A stretch of DNA of 64,000 bases from Actinomycetes bacterium (GCA_029779645.1 JAKPAC010000012.1:1-64000), one strand, 5' to 3'; positions 19,234 through 29,282 are shown, counted from the stretch's first letter. The notes: generated by a model from the sequence alone, not told the origin. Translations and numbers: made by a program.

Positions 19234-20750
19234 GCGCCGGGAAGGGCATCGCCGTCTCGACGATCGCGAACGTGCGCGTGTCTGGCCCCGGTCGTCAGGC
19301 GCGCTCCGACGCGGAGCCCAGCGACGTCGTCATCGCCGGCGGCGAGATCGTCGACATCGCGCCGCGCGGCGCGCTGCGTGCGGCCGGCGAGGTGCTCGAT
19401 GGCGACGGGGGGTGGCTCGTGCCAGGGCTGTGGGATCACCACGTGCACATGAACCAGTGGGCGCGGATCGCGCACCGCGTGCCGCTGGGTCGCGCGCAGA
19501 CGGCTGCAGAGGCCGCGACGCTGATCGGCGCGGCGGCGCCCGACGAGACCGGGGTGCGAGTGGGGATCGGCTTCCGCGACGGGCTGTGGGCCGATGCCCC
19601 GAGCCTGGCGGTGCTCGACGCCGCCACCGGGGCGATCCCGAGCTACCTGCTGAGCGCCGATCTGCACAGCGTGTGGCTCAATTCGGCTGCGTTCGCGCGG
19701 GCCGGATTCCCGGCGAACCGGCGCGGCATGCTCCGCGAGGACGAGGCCTTCGCGGTGATGCGCCACCTCGATCGGGTCGACACCGCGCGAGTCGACGTCT
19801 GGGTTGCGGATGCCGCAGCCGACGCCGCCGCGCGTGGGATCGTCGGCGTGGTCGATCTCGACATGGAATGGAACGAGGAGGCATGGGCGCGCCGAATCTC
19901 CGGCGGCTTCGACGCGCTGCGCGTCGACTTCGGGGTGTACCCCGACATGCTCGGCCGCGCGCTCGCGGAGGGGCTGCGCAGCGGCGACCTGGTGCGCGGG
20001 GTGACGGGAGAGCGCGCAGCGTTCGCCCCCCTCGCCCGCGTCGGCGCGCTCAAGGTCATCTCTGACGGCTCGCTGGGCACGCGCACCGCGGCCTGCACGC
20101 ACCCGTACCCGGGGGGTCAGGACCGTGGGCGGCTCAACGTCGACCGGGCCGAGCTGCTCGAGCTCATGACCCGGGCCACGGCAGGGGGGCTCGCCTGCGC
20201 GGTGCACGCCATCGGCGACGTTGCCTGTTCGCACGCGCTCGACGTGTTCGGCATGACCGGCGCGTGGGGCTCGATCGAGCACGCGCAGCTGGTGTCGCAT
20301 GTCGACATCCAGCGCTTCGCCCGCCTCGGCGTGGCCGCGAGCATCCAGCCGACGCACGCGCTCGACGATCGAGCGCTGGTCGAGGCCTACTGGTCGAGCC
20401 AGACCGCCCTGGCGTACCCGATGCGCGCCCTCGCCGATGCGGGGGCGACGCTGCTGTTCGGATCGGACGCGCCCGTGTCGCCGATCGACCCGTGGGCGAC
20501 GATCGCCGATGCGGTGGGGCGCGCGCGCGGCGGCGACGAGGCCGGCGCGTGGCATCCGGAGCAGGCCGTCACGGTCGAGCAGGCGCTGGCCGCGTCGTCC
20601 CGCGGGGGCGCGGGCGTCGTGCGTCCGGGCGCGGCCGCCGATCTGGCGATCCTGGGCGACGACCCGTTCGCGTCGTCGCCCGAGGCGCTGCGTGGCATGG
20701 CCGTACGAGCGACCCTGCTCGGCGGGCGGGTGACGCACCTCGCGAGCTGA
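19230..20750 (+). CDS. Amidohydrolase family protein (YtcJ-like metal-dependent hydrolase)
   Basis: 506 aa. The composite beta-sandwich/TIM-barrel layout is visible: the metal motif WDHHVHMNQWAR near residue 70, VHAIGDVACSHALDVF near 326, LLFGSDAPVSPIDPW near 409 and the terminal GAAADLAILGDDPFAS block. These match the YtcJ group, which hydrolyse unknown amide-like substrates. The GTG at 19230 overlaps the paiB stop; no later start keeps the N-terminal sandwich strand. A bidirectional terminator follows. Confidence 0.88.
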   Translation: MSAGKGIAVSTIANVRVSGPGRQARSDAEPSDVVIAGGEIVDIAPRGALRAAGEVLDGDGGWLVPGLWDHHVHMNQWARIAHRVPLGRAQTAAEAATLIGAAAPDETGVRVGIGFRDGLWADAPSLAVLDAATGAIPSYLLSADLHSVWLNSAAFARAGFPANRRGMLREDEAFAVMRHLDRVDTARVDVWVADAAADAAARGIVGVVDLDMEWNEEAWARRISGGFDALRVDFGVYPDMLGRALAEGLRSGDLVRGVTGERAAFAPLARVGALKVISDGSLGTRTAACTHPYPGGQDRGRLNVDRAELLELMTRATAGGLACAVHAIGDVACSHALDVFGMTGAWGSIEHAQLVSHVDIQRFARLGVAASIQPTHALDDRALVEAYWSSQTALAYPMRALADAGATLLFGSDAPVSPIDPWATIADAVGRARGGDEAGAWHPEQAVTVEQALAASSRGGAGVVRPGAAADLAILGDDPFASSPEALRGMAVRATLLGGRVTHLAS

Positions 20751-20780
20751 CCGGCGCGCTGGGCGGCGCCCGCCTCAGAG

Positions 20781-20820
20781 ACGACGCGGCGCCGAGGCTG
20801 TCGCCCCGGCGCCGCGTCGT
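20781..20820. terminator. Bidirectional hairpin terminator
   Basis: A perfect 14-bp inverted repeat (ACGACGCGGCGCCG) with a 12-nt loop, placed between the convergent amidohydrolase and dps genes. Confidence 0.7.
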
Positions 20821-20832
20821 CGTTCGTGTGCG

Positions 20833-21318
20833 CTACTCGGCGATGTGCGAGTAGAGGAACCAGCGGTCCTTCTCGAGGCCGCGCATGATCTCGACCGCCA
20901 CGTCCTGGCTGGTCTGGTCGATCTCGCCGAGGCCGTCGATCGCGGCCTGCACGTTGGCGATGGCGGCATCCATGTCGGCGATCACATCGGCGACGAGCGC
21001 CTCGCTCTTCGCGAAGCCCGCGGGCACCGCGCTCGCCTGCGTCTTCGCAGCGACGCTCTCGAGGCGGGCGTCGACCGGGAGCCCGAGCGCGACGATGCGC
21101 TCGGCGGCGAGATCCGCGAACGCCTGCGCGTTGGCGACGACGGCGTCGAAGAGCTCGTGCACGCCGATGAAGTTGGCGCCGCGAACGTGCCAGTGCGCCT
21201 GCTTGCCGTTGACCGTGAGTGCCATGAGGTCGAGCACGATGGGCGAGAGGAACTGGGCCGCGGCGGCGGCCACGTCGGGGCTCGCGGCGGTGGTGCGGGT
21301 GATCTTGGTCTTGGGCAT
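20833..21318 (-). CDS. dps: Dps-family ferritin-like DNA-protection protein
   Basis: 161 aa. A four-helix ferritin-like protein forming dodecamers that store iron and shield DNA from peroxide. The inter-subunit ferroxidase residues sit in GKQAHWHVRGANFIGVHELFDAV near 38-60 and in the following AERIVALG. The C-terminus ends LYSHIAE without a Lys-rich DNA-binding tail; the N-terminus PKTKITRT is weakly basic. GAAGGGG precedes the ATG at 21318. Confidence 0.94.
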   Translation of the reverse strand: MPKTKITRTTAASPDVAAAAAQFLSPIVLDLMALTVNGKQAHWHVRGANFIGVHELFDAVVANAQAFADLAAERIVALGLPVDARLESVAAKTQASAVPAGFAKSEALVADVIADMDAAIANVQAAIDGLGEIDQTSQDVAVEIMRGLEKDRWFLYSHIAE

Positions 21319-21487
21319 GATGTTCCCCTTCGTCCGTGCTCCGGGCGGGCCGGAGGTGTTGTCTGTCATCAACGCTACTCAGCCCGAAAAATTGCGCAAG
21401 CAAGCTGAGGCTCGGCTAATTGCGCCTCGCGGCGCGCGTTCGCGCGGGCCGACGCGTGTTTGGGCGGGCCGCGGCCGGGCGAGCAGG

Positions 21488-21493
21488 TAACGT
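21488..21493 (+). promoter_or_regulatory. -10 element, leaderless spacing (acyltransferase gene)
   Basis: TAACGT ends 6 nt before the GTG at 21500. It lies in the 181-nt divergent gap with dps. Confidence 0.5.
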
Positions 21494-21499
21494 CAAGAC

Positions 21500-23695
21500 G
21501 TGCCATCCGCAGATCATGAATTCGGCCCTCAGAACCTCGAGGCTCCCACGAAGACCCTGCGGCGCGATGCCCGCACGATCGGCGGGCGCAGGCGGGGCGG
21601 CTCGTCGCCGGAGCACGCGCAGCCCTCGCACTTCATTCCCCACATCCAGGGTTTGCGCGCCGTCGCCGTGCTGTTCGTGGTGATCTACCACTTCTGGCCT
21701 GGGCGCCTCTCGGGCGGCTTCGTCGGCGTCGACGTCTTCTTCGTGATCTCGGGATTCCTCATCACCGGGCACCTCATGCGCGAGATGAGCGACACCGGGC
21801 GGGTGCGCCTCGCGGAGTTCTGGGCGAGGCGCGCTCGGCGACTGCTGCCGGCGTCGCTGCTCGTGCTGCTGTTGTGCTCGCTCGCGGTGATGTCGCCGAT
21901 GATCATGCCGCTGAGCGCGCTGAAGAACGAGGTGAGCGAGATCATCGCCTCGACGTTCTACGTCGAGAACTGGTACCTGGCGTTCACCTCTGCCGACTAC
22001 CTGGGCCACGGCGGCGAGCCGACGACGGTGCAGCACTACTGGTCGCTCTCGCTCGAGGAGCAGTTCTACGTGCTCTGGCCGCTGATCATGCTGCTGGCCG
22101 CCTGGCTCGGGGTCAAGGCGTTCCTGGGCCGCACACCGAGCGACGCGCGCCTGCGCGGCGTGGTCGTCGCGATCGCGATCGTCAGCGTGCTCTCGTTCCT
22201 CTTCAACGTCTGGTTCACCTTCAGCAACCCGGCACCCGCGTACTTCGTCACGTTCGGGCGCATGTGGCAGTTCGGGGTGGGCGCGCTCATCGCACTCGTG
22301 CCGCTGCTGCGAGTGCAGCGGCCGCTGCTGAGCTTCGTGCTCGGCTGGGCCGGCATCATCGCGCTGCTGTACACGGCGTTCACCTTCGACGCATCGACGA
22401 TGTTCCCGGGCTACGCCGCGCTGCTGCCCACCCTCGGCGCCGCCGCGATCATCGCCGCCGGCAACACCGCGCGCTGGTGGTACCCGACCCGGCTGCTGGC
22501 GATCCCGCCGATGCAGTTCGTCGGCAACATCTCGTACAGCCTGTACCTGTGGCACTGGCCGCTCATCGTGATCGCGCCCTTCGTGCCGTTCTGGGGCCTC
22601 ACCATCTATCACCGCGTCGCGCTGCTGGGCATCTGCTTCGTGCTCGCGTGGCTCACGCAGCGCTTCGTCGAGGCGCCGGCGCGCTCCTGGAAGGTGCTCA
22701 CGGCCCGCCCGGCCCGGGTGACGCTGTGGGCGTCGCTCGGCGCGATGGTGCTGGTCGCGGGTGTCGCCGCGACGGCCTGGGCCGTCAACGCCCCGGCCTA
22801 CGAGCAGGCGCAGCGCGACCTCGTCACGCTTCGCGAAGAGCCCCCGCCCTGCTTCGGCGCCGAATCGGTGCTCGACCCCGCATGCGCCGGCACCGACTTC
22901 GGCGCCGTGATCCTGCCCGACCCCGGCTTCGCGGGCGTCGACAGCCCGGCGAACGAGGAGTGCTTCGTGCAGCTGAACGGCGCCGAGGTGGTCTCCTGCG
23001 AGTTCGGCTCGGCCGAGCCGTCCGCGCCCCGCATCGCGCTCGTCGGCGACAGCCACGCCTATCAGCTGCTGTCGACGTTCCAGGCGATGGCCGATGCGAA
23101 CGGCTGGCACCTCACGACCTACTTCAAGGGCGCGTGCCCGTGGAACGCGACGCCGCTCTCGACGCCCGGTGCGTTCGGCGAGGCGTGCACCCAGTGGCGC
23201 GCGGGGGTCGCCGACGCGATCGCCGGCTCAGCGTTCGACGCGGTGTTCACTGCGGCGATCGCAACCACGCCGTACGCGTCGGCGGGCTTCGACTCGGCGC
23301 ACGACGCGGCGGTGGCCGGCTATCGCGAGGCGTGGGGCACAGTGCTGGATCGAGGCATCCCCGTCGTCACCGTCGTCGACAACCCGGTCTGGGAGACCGA
23401 CCCCAACAAGTGCCTGCGCAGCAAGGGGTTCGGCGAATGCGACGCGCCACGCGCCGAGGTGCTGGTCGAGAACGATCCGATTCGGGATGCCGCGACCGGC
23501 CTCGACGGCGTCACGCTGCTCGACTTTACCAGCGTGTTCTGCGATGACGACACCTGCTTCCCCGTCGTGGGCGGCGCGAACGTGTACCGCGATCAGGACC
23601 ACCTCACGGTGACGTTCGTGAACTCGCTGGCGCCGCAGTACGTGATGGCGATCGAGTCGGCGATGGCGGATGCCGGGCGGGCCGCGGATCGGTAG
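21500..23695 (+). CDS. Acyltransferase-3 membrane protein with C-terminal SGNH hydrolase-like domain
   Basis: 731 aa. An OafA/YrhL-type protein that O-acylates surface glycans. Residues about 40-420 form the multi-spanning acyltransferase-3 domain, starting HIQGLRAVAVLFVVIYHFWPGRLSGGFVGVDVFFVISGFLI. The extracellular SGNH domain holds GDSHAYQLL near 516 and the closing DQDHLT near 697, giving the nucleophile Ser and the Asp/His pair. Its Cys residues (CFGAES, DPACAGTD, EECFVQ, VVSCEFG) suggest disulfides. The first 40 residues are basic and cytoplasmic. The GTG start is set by the TAACGT-N6 promoter. It is a single-gene unit, and its acceptor (wall polysaccharide, peptidoglycan or glycolipid) is unknown. 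Confidence 0.92.
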   Translation: MPSADHEFGPQNLEAPTKTLRRDARTIGGRRRGGSSPEHAQPSHFIPHIQGLRAVAVLFVVIYHFWPGRLSGGFVGVDVFFVISGFLITGHLMREMSDTGRVRLAEFWARRARRLLPASLLVLLLCSLAVMSPMIMPLSALKNEVSEIIASTFYVENWYLAFTSADYLGHGGEPTTVQHYWSLSLEEQFYVLWPLIMLLAAWLGVKAFLGRTPSDARLRGVVVAIAIVSVLSFLFNVWFTFSNPAPAYFVTFGRMWQFGVGALIALVPLLRVQRPLLSFVLGWAGIIALLYTAFTFDASTMFPGYAALLPTLGAAAIIAAGNTARWWYPTRLLAIPPMQFVGNISYSLYLWHWPLIVIAPFVPFWGLTIYHRVALLGICFVLAWLTQRFVEAPARSWKVLTARPARVTLWASLGAMVLVAGVAATAWAVNAPAYEQAQRDLVTLREEPPPCFGAESVLDPACAGTDFGAVILPDPGFAGVDSPANEECFVQLNGAEVVSCEFGSAEPSAPRIALVGDSHAYQLLSTFQAMADANGWHLTTYFKGACPWNATPLSTPGAFGEACTQWRAGVADAIAGSAFDAVFTAAIATTPYASAGFDSAHDAAVAGYREAWGTVLDRGIPVVTVVDNPVWETDPNKCLRSKGFGECDAPRAEVLVENDPIRDAATGLDGVTLLDFTSVFCDDDTCFPVVGGANVYRDQDHLTVTFVNSLAPQYVMAIESAMADAGRAADR

Positions 23696-23761
23696 CAGCG
23701 CGCGAGCCGCGACACGCCGCGACGAGCCGCGCAGGGCGTGGGGATCGCCGTGCTCGCTCGC

Positions 23762-23767
23762 TATGGT
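23762..23767 (+). promoter_or_regulatory. -10 element, leaderless spacing (gamma carbonic anhydrase gene)
   Basis: TATGGT ends 6 nt before the ATG at 23774. This supports the shorter start over an in-frame alternative 36 nt upstream. Confidence 0.5.
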
Positions 23768-23773
23768 CGAACC

Positions 23774-24316
23774 ATGACCATCGCCGCTGATGCCACAGTC
23801 CTTCCCCTGCCCGACGCCGAGCCGAGCCTGGACCCCACGTCGTTCATCGCGCCCGGCGCGCGTGTGATCGGCCAGGTCACCCTCGAGGAGGGCGCGAGCG
23901 TCTGGTACAACGCCGTCCTCCGCGCGGATTCGGCGCCCATCACGCTCGGCGCCGGCAGCAACATCCAAGACAACGTCTCGGTGCACGTCGACCCGTCGGC
24001 GCCCGTGGTGATCGGCCGCGATGTCTCGGTCGGCCACAATGCCGTCGTGCACGGCTGCACGATCGGCGACGGCTCGCTGATCGGCATGGGCAGCGTCATC
24101 CTCTCGGGCGCCGTGATCGGCGCGGGATGCCTCATCGCCGGGGGAGCGGTCGTGCTCGAGGGCATGGTCGTGCCCGACGGCTCGCTGGTCGCCGGCGTGC
24201 CGGCGAAGGTGCGCCGCCCGCTCAGCGAGGAGGAGCGCGGACGGCTGCTGCGCAACGCGCAGGTGTACCGCGCGCACACGACGCGTCACCGCGCCGCGGT
24301 GGAGGCCGCCGGCTGA
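23774..24316 (+). CDS. Gamma-class carbonic anhydrase / hexapeptide-repeat protein
   Basis: 180 aa. A left-handed beta-helix of hexapeptide repeats runs from about residue 30 to 140 (for example VIGRDVSVGHNAVVHGCTIGDGSLIGMGSVI). Three metal-binding His are in place: one in NVSVHVD and two in VGHNAVVHGC, as in Cam/YrdA proteins, so a zinc site is plausible. A C-terminal helix (EERGRLLRNAQVYRAHTTRHRAA) packs along the helix in this family. Carbonic anhydrase activity is not universal in the family. Confidence 0.9.
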   Translation: MTIAADATVLPLPDAEPSLDPTSFIAPGARVIGQVTLEEGASVWYNAVLRADSAPITLGAGSNIQDNVSVHVDPSAPVVIGRDVSVGHNAVVHGCTIGDGSLIGMGSVILSGAVIGAGCLIAGGAVVLEGMVVPDGSLVAGVPAKVRRPLSEEERGRLLRNAQVYRAHTTRHRAAVEAAG

Positions 24317-24382
24317 TCGAGAGCGCGGCGGGCTTGCCGGGCGACGTGCGAGCCGCGTGGATGCGGCTCAGCTGGGAGAGGG

Positions 24383-24456
24383 TGGAGGGGCTGACGAGAA
24401 TCGAACTCGCATCATCTGTTTGGAAGACAGAGGCTTTACCACTAAGCTACAGCCCC
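24383..24456 (-). tRNA. tRNA-Gly (TCC anticodon), CCA encoded
   Basis: On the minus strand GGGGCTG pairs with CAGCCCC; the anticodon loop CTTCCAA between CTGT and ACAG holds TCC, which reads GGA/GGG. The discriminator T is followed by encoded CCA. It is divergent from tRNA-Pro across about 200 nt that contain no gene. Confidence 0.95.
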
Positions 24457-24603
24457 GGAACCGGCGGAAATCCGCCTGAATCTCGGATGTTCGGTTGTCT
24501 GCCGCCCCGGGGAGGGCGGCGCACCTCACCATGCTAGTGCATGCCCGCACCTGCTCCCGTCGCCACGAGCCCGGGGCGCGGCGTCTGCCAAGGCAAACTC
24601 GGC

Positions 24604-24609
24604 TAGACT
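24604..24609 (+). promoter_or_regulatory. Probable -10 element of tRNA-Pro
   Basis: TAGACT lies 51 nt before the mature tRNA 5' end, leaving room for a short 5' leader removed by RNase P. No clear -35 is seen. Confidence 0.4.
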
Positions 24610-24660
24610 TCACGAGGTCGTTTCCTGGCTCGCGCCTTGGGGCGACCCGCGCAAGATCAC

Positions 24661-24734
24661 CGGGGCGTAGCTCAGCTTGGTAGAGCGCCCGCTTTGGGAG
24701 CGGGAAGTCGCAGGTTCAAATCCTGTCGCCCCGA
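24661..24734 (+). tRNA. tRNA-Pro (TGG anticodon)
   Basis: CGGGGCG pairs with CGCCCCG, and the anticodon arm CCCGC-TTTGGGA-GCGGG holds TGG, which reads CCA and other CCN codons. The discriminator is A, and CCA is not encoded. It lies 115 nt upstream of tig on the same strand. Confidence 0.95.
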
Positions 24735-24848
24735 CGGAACGACCGTGTCCTGCTGCGCGGAATAACTCATGCAGCCTTTCCCCTCGCGACCAGGAGTATC
24801 CAGGCCAGGAGCATCCGGGCGGGGACACCCACAAGGAGAACACAACAC

Positions 24849-26222
24849 ATGGTGAAGAGCACCATCGAGAAGCTCAGCCCGACGCGCGTGAAGCTCACGA
24901 TTACCGTGACCCCCGAGGATCTCAAGCCGAGCATCGCGCACGCGTACGAGCACATCGCGCAGGACATCCAGATCCCCGGCTTCCGCAAGGGCAAGGTGCC
25001 CGCGCCGATCATCGATCAGCGTGTCGGCCGCGGCGCCGTGATCGAGCACGCCGCGAACGAGGGCCTCGACGCCTTCTTCCGCGCCGCGATCACCGAGCAC
25101 GACCTCAAGGTGCTCGGTCGCCCCAGCGCCGACATCACCCAGTGGCCGAGCGAGAAGGACTTCTCGGGCGACCTGGTCGTCGACGTCGAGGTCGACGTGC
25201 GCCCCGACTTCGAGCTCCCCGCCCTCGAGGGCCTGAAGATCGAGGTCGAGGCCGCCGAGGTCGACGACGCGGCGATCACCGAGGAGCTGGACCGCATGCG
25301 CGCGCGCTTCGGCACGCTCGTGACGGTCGACCGCCCCGCCGCCAAGGGCGACTTCGTCGAGCTCGACCTCGTCGCGACCATCGCCGGCAACGAGGTCGAC
25401 CGGGCCGCCGGCATCTCGTACGAGGTGGGCTCGGGCGAGCTGCTCGAGGGCATCGACGAGGCCATCGACTCGCTCACCGCGGGTGAAGAGACCACCTTCA
25501 AGAGCGACCTGCTCGGCGGCGAGCACGCGGGCGAGGCGGCCGAGGTCTCGGTGAAGGTCGTCGCCGTCAAGGAGCGCGAGCTTCCCGAGGCCGACGATGA
25601 CTTCGCACAGATCTCGAGCGAGTTCGACACCATCGGCGAGCTGCGCGACAGCCTCAAGGACCGCGTCGTCGAGCAGCACACGTTCACGCAGGGCGCGCAG
25701 GCGCGCGAGCTGCTCATCGACAAGCTCCTCGAGCTCGTCGAGCTGCCCGTGCCCGCGTCGCTCATCGAGGACGAGGTGCACCGCCACCTCGAGGGCGAGA
25801 ACCGCCTCGAGGACGACGAGCACCGCGCCGAGGTGACCGAGGCCAGCGAGAAGCAGTTCCGCACGCAGATCCTGCTCGACGCCTACGCCGAGAGCCTCGC
25901 GGTGCAGGTCTCGCAGGAGGAGCTCACCCAGTACGTGGTGCAGTCCGCGCAGCAGTACGGCATGGCGCCGCAGGAGTTCATCCAGGCACTCGACGCGGGC
26001 AACCAGATTCCCGCGCTCATCGGCGAGATCGCCCGCAACAAGGCGCTTGCGCTCGCGCTGGGCAAGGTCACCGTCGTCGACACCAAGGGCGAGACCATCG
26101 ACCTCGGTGCGTTCACCGCGTTCGCCGACCAGGACAAGGCCGAGGAAGAGGTCGTGGCCGAGGCCGAGGAGATCGTCGAAGAGGCTGAGGCCGCCGACGA
26201 CGCCGAGAACGACGGCAAGTAG
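24849..26222 (+). CDS. tig: Trigger factor (ribosome-associated chaperone, peptidyl-prolyl isomerase)
   Basis: 457 aa. The N-terminal ribosome-binding domain contains the signature PGFRKGKVP near residue 43, which contacts the ribosome at the tunnel exit. The FKBP-like isomerase domain spans about 150-240 ([18 protein letters not shown] onward), and the helical C-terminal chaperone domain follows. The last 30 residues are very acidic ([19 protein letters not shown]), a common actinobacterial extension. AAGGAGA lies upstream of the ATG. It heads the tig-clpP1-clpP2-clpX block but has its own terminator. Confidence 0.97.
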   Translation: MVKSTIEKLSPTRVKLTITVTPEDLKPSIAHAYEHIAQDIQIPGFRKGKVPAPIIDQRVGRGAVIEHAANEGLDAFFRAAITEHDLKVLGRPSADITQWPSEKDFSGDLVVDVEVDVRPDFELPALEGLKIEVEAAEVDDAAITEELDRMRARFGTLVTVDRPAAKGDFVELDLVATIAGNEVDRAAGISYEVGSGELLEGIDEAIDSLTAGEETTFKSDLLGGEHAGEAAEVSVKVVAVKERELPEADDDFAQISSEFDTIGELRDSLKDRVVEQHTFTQGAQARELLIDKLLELVELPVPASLIEDEVHRHLEGENRLEDDEHRAEVTEASEKQFRTQILLDAYAESLAVQVSQEELTQYVVQSAQQYGMAPQEFIQALDAGNQIPALIGEIARNKALALALGKVTVVDTKGETIDLGAFTAFADQDKAEEEVVAEAEEIVEEAEAADDAENDGK

Positions 26223-26258
26223 CTCGAAGGGACCGGTCTGAGGGCCGGTGCCGCTGAC

Positions 26259-26290
26259 GGGGGCGTGGATGCTGCGGCATCCACGCCCCC
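26259..26290 (+). terminator. Hairpin terminator after tig
   Basis: A perfect 14-bp stem (GGGGGCGTGGATGC with its complement) and a TGCG loop, without a U-tract. Confidence 0.75.
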
Positions 26291-26393
26291 GTTCGTGTGC
26301 GCGGCGCGACTCTATGCCCAGGGCGAACACGGCCGGCGGGCGCGGCGCTGCCCGGTAGATTTCTTGAGGACGCACTACCGAAGGGGAGCAACG

Positions 26394-26984
26394 ATGGCCG
26401 AACCACTGGTCGCTACGAGTGTCTTTGACAGACTTCTGCGAGATCGCATCATCTGGCTGGGCTCGGAGGTCCGGGACGAGAACGCAAACGAGATTTGCGC
26501 GAAGATTCTCCTCCTTGCCGCCGAGGACCAGGAGAAGGACATCTACCTGTACATCAACTCGCCCGGCGGCTCGATCACCGCGGGCATGGCGATCTACGAC
26601 ACGATGCAGTTCGTCCCGAACGACATCGTCACCGTCGGCATCGGCATGGCGGCGTCGATGGGCCAGCTGCTGCTCACGAGCGGCACCAAGGGCAAGCGCT
26701 ACATCACGCCGAACGCGCGCGTGCTCCTGCACCAGCCGCACGGCGGCTTCGGCGGCACGGCGAGCGACATCCAGACCCAGGCCCAGCTGATCGTCTCGAT
26801 GAAGAACCGCCTCGCCGAGATCACGGCCGCCCAGACCGGCAAGACCGTCGAGCAGATCAACGAGGACGGCGACCGCGACCGCTGGTTCACGGCCGACGAG
26901 GCCCTCGAGTACGGCTTTGTCGACCACATCCGCGAGCACGCAGCAGACGTCATCGGCGGCGGCGGCACGAACGACAAGTCATAG
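26394..26984 (+). CDS. clpP1: ATP-dependent Clp protease proteolytic subunit 1
   Basis: 196 aa. A serine protease subunit of the ClpP1P2 tetradecamer. The nucleophile is Ser88 in GMAASMGQ and the catalytic His is His113 in LLHQPHGG; the acidic partner lies in the [18 protein letters not shown] segment. Oxyanion-loop INSPGGS is present. AAGGGGAG precedes the ATG at 26394, which gives the conserved short N-terminus; a TAGATT -10 candidate lies at 26356-26361. clpP2 follows after 17 nt, so the two subunits are co-expressed. Confidence 0.96.
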   Translation: MAEPLVATSVFDRLLRDRIIWLGSEVRDENANEICAKILLLAAEDQEKDIYLYINSPGGSITAGMAIYDTMQFVPNDIVTVGIGMAASMGQLLLTSGTKGKRYITPNARVLLHQPHGGFGGTASDIQTQAQLIVSMKNRLAEITAAQTGKTVEQINEDGDRDRWFTADEALEYGFVDHIREHAADVIGGGGTNDKS

Positions 26985-27001
26985 GAAGAGGAACGACAGA
27001 C

Positions 27002-27697
27002 ATGAGCATCCCCACCTACGGCGCGCAGTCCCTCGCGGTCCCGGGCGGCATCGCCCACGGGGGCCTGCAGGCCCCGGGCAGCCGCTACATCCTCCCGCAG
27101 TTCGAAGAGCGCACGGCATACGGCTACAAGCGCCAGGACCCGTACAACAAGCTGTTCGAAGACCGGGTGATCTTCCTCGGCGTGCAGGTCGATGACGCGT
27201 CGGCCGACGACGTCATGGCGCAGCTTCTCGTGCTCGAGAGCCAGGACCCGGACCGCGACATCATCATGTACATCAACTCGCCCGGCGGCTCGTTCACGGC
27301 GATGACGGCGATCTACGACACGATGCAGTACATCAGCCCGCAAATCCAGACGGTGGTGCTCGGCCAGGCCGCCTCGGCTGCTGCGGTGCTGCTCGCGGCG
27401 GGCACACCGGGCAAGCGTCTTGCCCTGCCCAACGCGCGCGTGCTGATCCACCAGCCCGCCATGGGCGAGGCCGGGCACGGACAGGCCTCCGACATCGAGA
27501 TCCAGGCCGCCGAGATCCTGCGCATGCGCACCTGGCTTGAGACGACCCTCTCGTCGCACTCGAACCGCTCGGTCGAGCAGGTGCACAACGACATCGACCG
27601 CGACAAGATCCTCACCGGGGTCGAGGCGCTCGAGTACGGTCTCGTCGACCAGATCCTCACCTCGCGCAAGCGAGGCCCTGCGGCGATCGCCAAGTAG
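27002..27697 (+). CDS. clpP2: ATP-dependent Clp protease proteolytic subunit 2
   Basis: 231 aa, with an N-terminal extension of about 40 residues relative to ClpP1 that includes a probable propeptide. The nucleophile is Ser125 in GQAASAAAVL and His150 follows in ARVLIHQPAM. Actinobacterial ClpP proteases need both ClpP1 and ClpP2, as in Mycobacterium, and the adjacent clpX supplies the unfoldase. AGGAAGAGG upstream of the ATG is the ribosome binding site. Confidence 0.96.
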   Translation: MSIPTYGAQSLAVPGGIAHGGLQAPGSRYILPQFEERTAYGYKRQDPYNKLFEDRVIFLGVQVDDASADDVMAQLLVLESQDPDRDIIMYINSPGGSFTAMTAIYDTMQYISPQIQTVVLGQAASAAAVLLAAGTPGKRLALPNARVLIHQPAMGEAGHGQASDIEIQAAEILRMRTWLETTLSSHSNRSVEQVHNDIDRDKILTGVEALEYGLVDQILTSRKRGPAAIAK

Positions 27698-27722
27698 GCA
27701 CACGCTCGCAACCCGAATGATC

Positions 27723-27754
27723 GCGCCCCGCCACCGGCTCCGGTGGCGGGGCGC
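27723..27754 (+). terminator. Hairpin terminator after clpP2
   Basis: A stem of 14 bp built on GCGCCCCGCCACCGG and its complement with a tight CT-centred loop. It separates clpP1P2 from the clpX promoter region. Confidence 0.75.
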
Positions 27755-27819
27755 GGCGTCTCGGGTCACCGTATGACGCAGACTCCCGCGCAATGCACGG
27801 TGATGTCGGGGGCAGCGGT

Positions 27820-27825
27820 TAGGCT
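27820..27825 (+). promoter_or_regulatory. Candidate -10 element of clpX
   Basis: TAGGCT lies 146 nt before the clpX start. The 27755-27971 gap otherwise holds no convincing gene; short reading frames there lack ribosome binding sites. Confidence 0.35.
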
Positions 27826-27971
27826 CGTATCATCGAATCGCACTCCTTGCCAGGGGTCGGTCGGTGGGCGTGGGCTCCGCGAGATGATGCGCGAGCTGCA
27901 AGACGCGGCACGGCGCCGCACGCACCACGGGACACGGTCGCCGGGGGCGACACACACAAGTAGGGGGCAAC

Positions 27972-29252
27972 ATGGCACGCATCGGTGAGAGCGCCGACCT
28001 GTTCAAGTGCTCCTTCTGCGGCAAGAGCCAGAAGCAGGTGCAGCAGCTCATCGCAGGACCGGGCGTGTACATCTGCGACGAGTGCGTCGAGCTGTGCAAC
28101 GAGATCATCGAAGAGCGCATGGCCGAGTCGACCGAGACCGAGGTCGCGGAGTTCGAGCTGCCCAAGCCGCGCGAGATCTATGACTTCCTCGAGGAGTACG
28201 TCGTCGGCCAGGAGAAGGCCAAGCGCGTGCTGTCGGTCGCGGTCTACAACCACTACAAGCGCGTGCGGGCGCTCTCCACGATCACCTCTGCGGAGGCGCG
28301 CGCCGAGCAGGTCGAGCTGGCGAAGAGCAACATCCTCCTGATCGGGCCCACCGGCTGCGGCAAGACCTATCTCGCCCAGACCCTCGCCAAGCGGCTCGAT
28401 GTTCCGTTCGCCGTCGCCGACGCGACGGCCCTGACCGAAGCCGGATACGTCGGCGAAGACGTCGAGAACATCCTGCTCAAGCTGATCCAGGCCGCAGACT
28501 TCGACACGAAGCGCGCAGAGACCGGCATCATCTACATCGACGAGGTCGACAAGATCGCCCGCAAGGCCGAGAACCCGTCGATCACGCGCGACGTCTCGGG
28601 GGAGGGCGTGCAGCAGGCGCTGCTGAAGATCCTCGAGGGCACCGTCGCCTCGGTGCCGCCCCAGGGCGGGCGCAAGCACCCCCACCAGGACTTCCTGCAG
28701 ATCGACACGACCAACGTGCTGTTCATCGTGGCCGGCGCCTTCGCCGGGCTCGAAGACATCATCTCGAGTCGGGTCGGCAAGCACGGCATCGGCTTCGGCG
28801 CGCCCCTGCAGGACAAGGGCGACGATCTGTCGCTGTTCGCGGATGTGCTGCCGGAAGACCTGCACAAGTTCGGCCTGATCCCCGAGTTCATCGGACGACT
28901 GCCCGTGGTGGCATCCGTGTCGCCGCTCGATCAGACCGCGCTCATGGAGATCCTCACCGTGCCCCGCAACGCGCTCGTGAAGCAGTACCAGCGCATGTTC
29001 GAGCTCGACGGCGTCGACCTCGAGTTCGAGCACGACGCCCTGCTCGCGATCGCCGACCTCGCGGTCGAGCGCAAGACCGGGGCGCGCGGGCTGCGCGCGA
29101 TCCTCGAGGACGTGCTCGGTCCGGTGATGTTCGACGTGCCCTCCGCGGAGGACGTGGCGAAGGTCATCATCACGCGCGCGTCGGTCGAGGATGGCGTGCC
29201 GCCGACGATCGTGCTCGAGCGCGCCGGGCGCCGGGGCGAGAAGAGCGCCTGA
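27972..29252 (+). CDS. clpX: ATP-dependent Clp protease ATP-binding subunit ClpX
   Basis: 426 aa. A hexameric AAA+ unfoldase that feeds substrates to ClpP1P2. The N-terminal zinc domain has FKCSFCG and ICDECVELC, four Cys ligands. Walker A is GPTGCGKT near residue 122 and Walker B is [12 protein letters not shown]. The pore-loop region and the C-terminal ClpB-D2-small domain ([17 protein letters not shown]) are intact. A GGGGGC Shine-Dalgarno lies upstream of the ATG. Confidence 0.97.
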   Translation: MARIGESADLFKCSFCGKSQKQVQQLIAGPGVYICDECVELCNEIIEERMAESTETEVAEFELPKPREIYDFLEEYVVGQEKAKRVLSVAVYNHYKRVRALSTITSAEARAEQVELAKSNILLIGPTGCGKTYLAQTLAKRLDVPFAVADATALTEAGYVGEDVENILLKLIQAADFDTKRAETGIIYIDEVDKIARKAENPSITRDVSGEGVQQALLKILEGTVASVPPQGGRKHPHQDFLQIDTTNVLFIVAGAFAGLEDIISSRVGKHGIGFGAPLQDKGDDLSLFADVLPEDLHKFGLIPEFIGRLPVVASVSPLDQTALMEILTVPRNALVKQYQRMFELDGVDLEFEHDALLAIADLAVERKTGARGLRAILEDVLGPVMFDVPSAEDVAKVIITRASVEDGVPPTIVLERAGRRGEKSA

Positions 29253-29282
29253 CCGGCCGAGCCCGTCCGGCGCGGCACGCGC

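Noticed and set aside
27755..27971. A short reading frame of about 80 codons upstream of clpX
   Set aside because: No ribosome site, Arg/Thr/Gly composition of a non-coding frame, and overlap with the clpX start; treated as the clpX leader.
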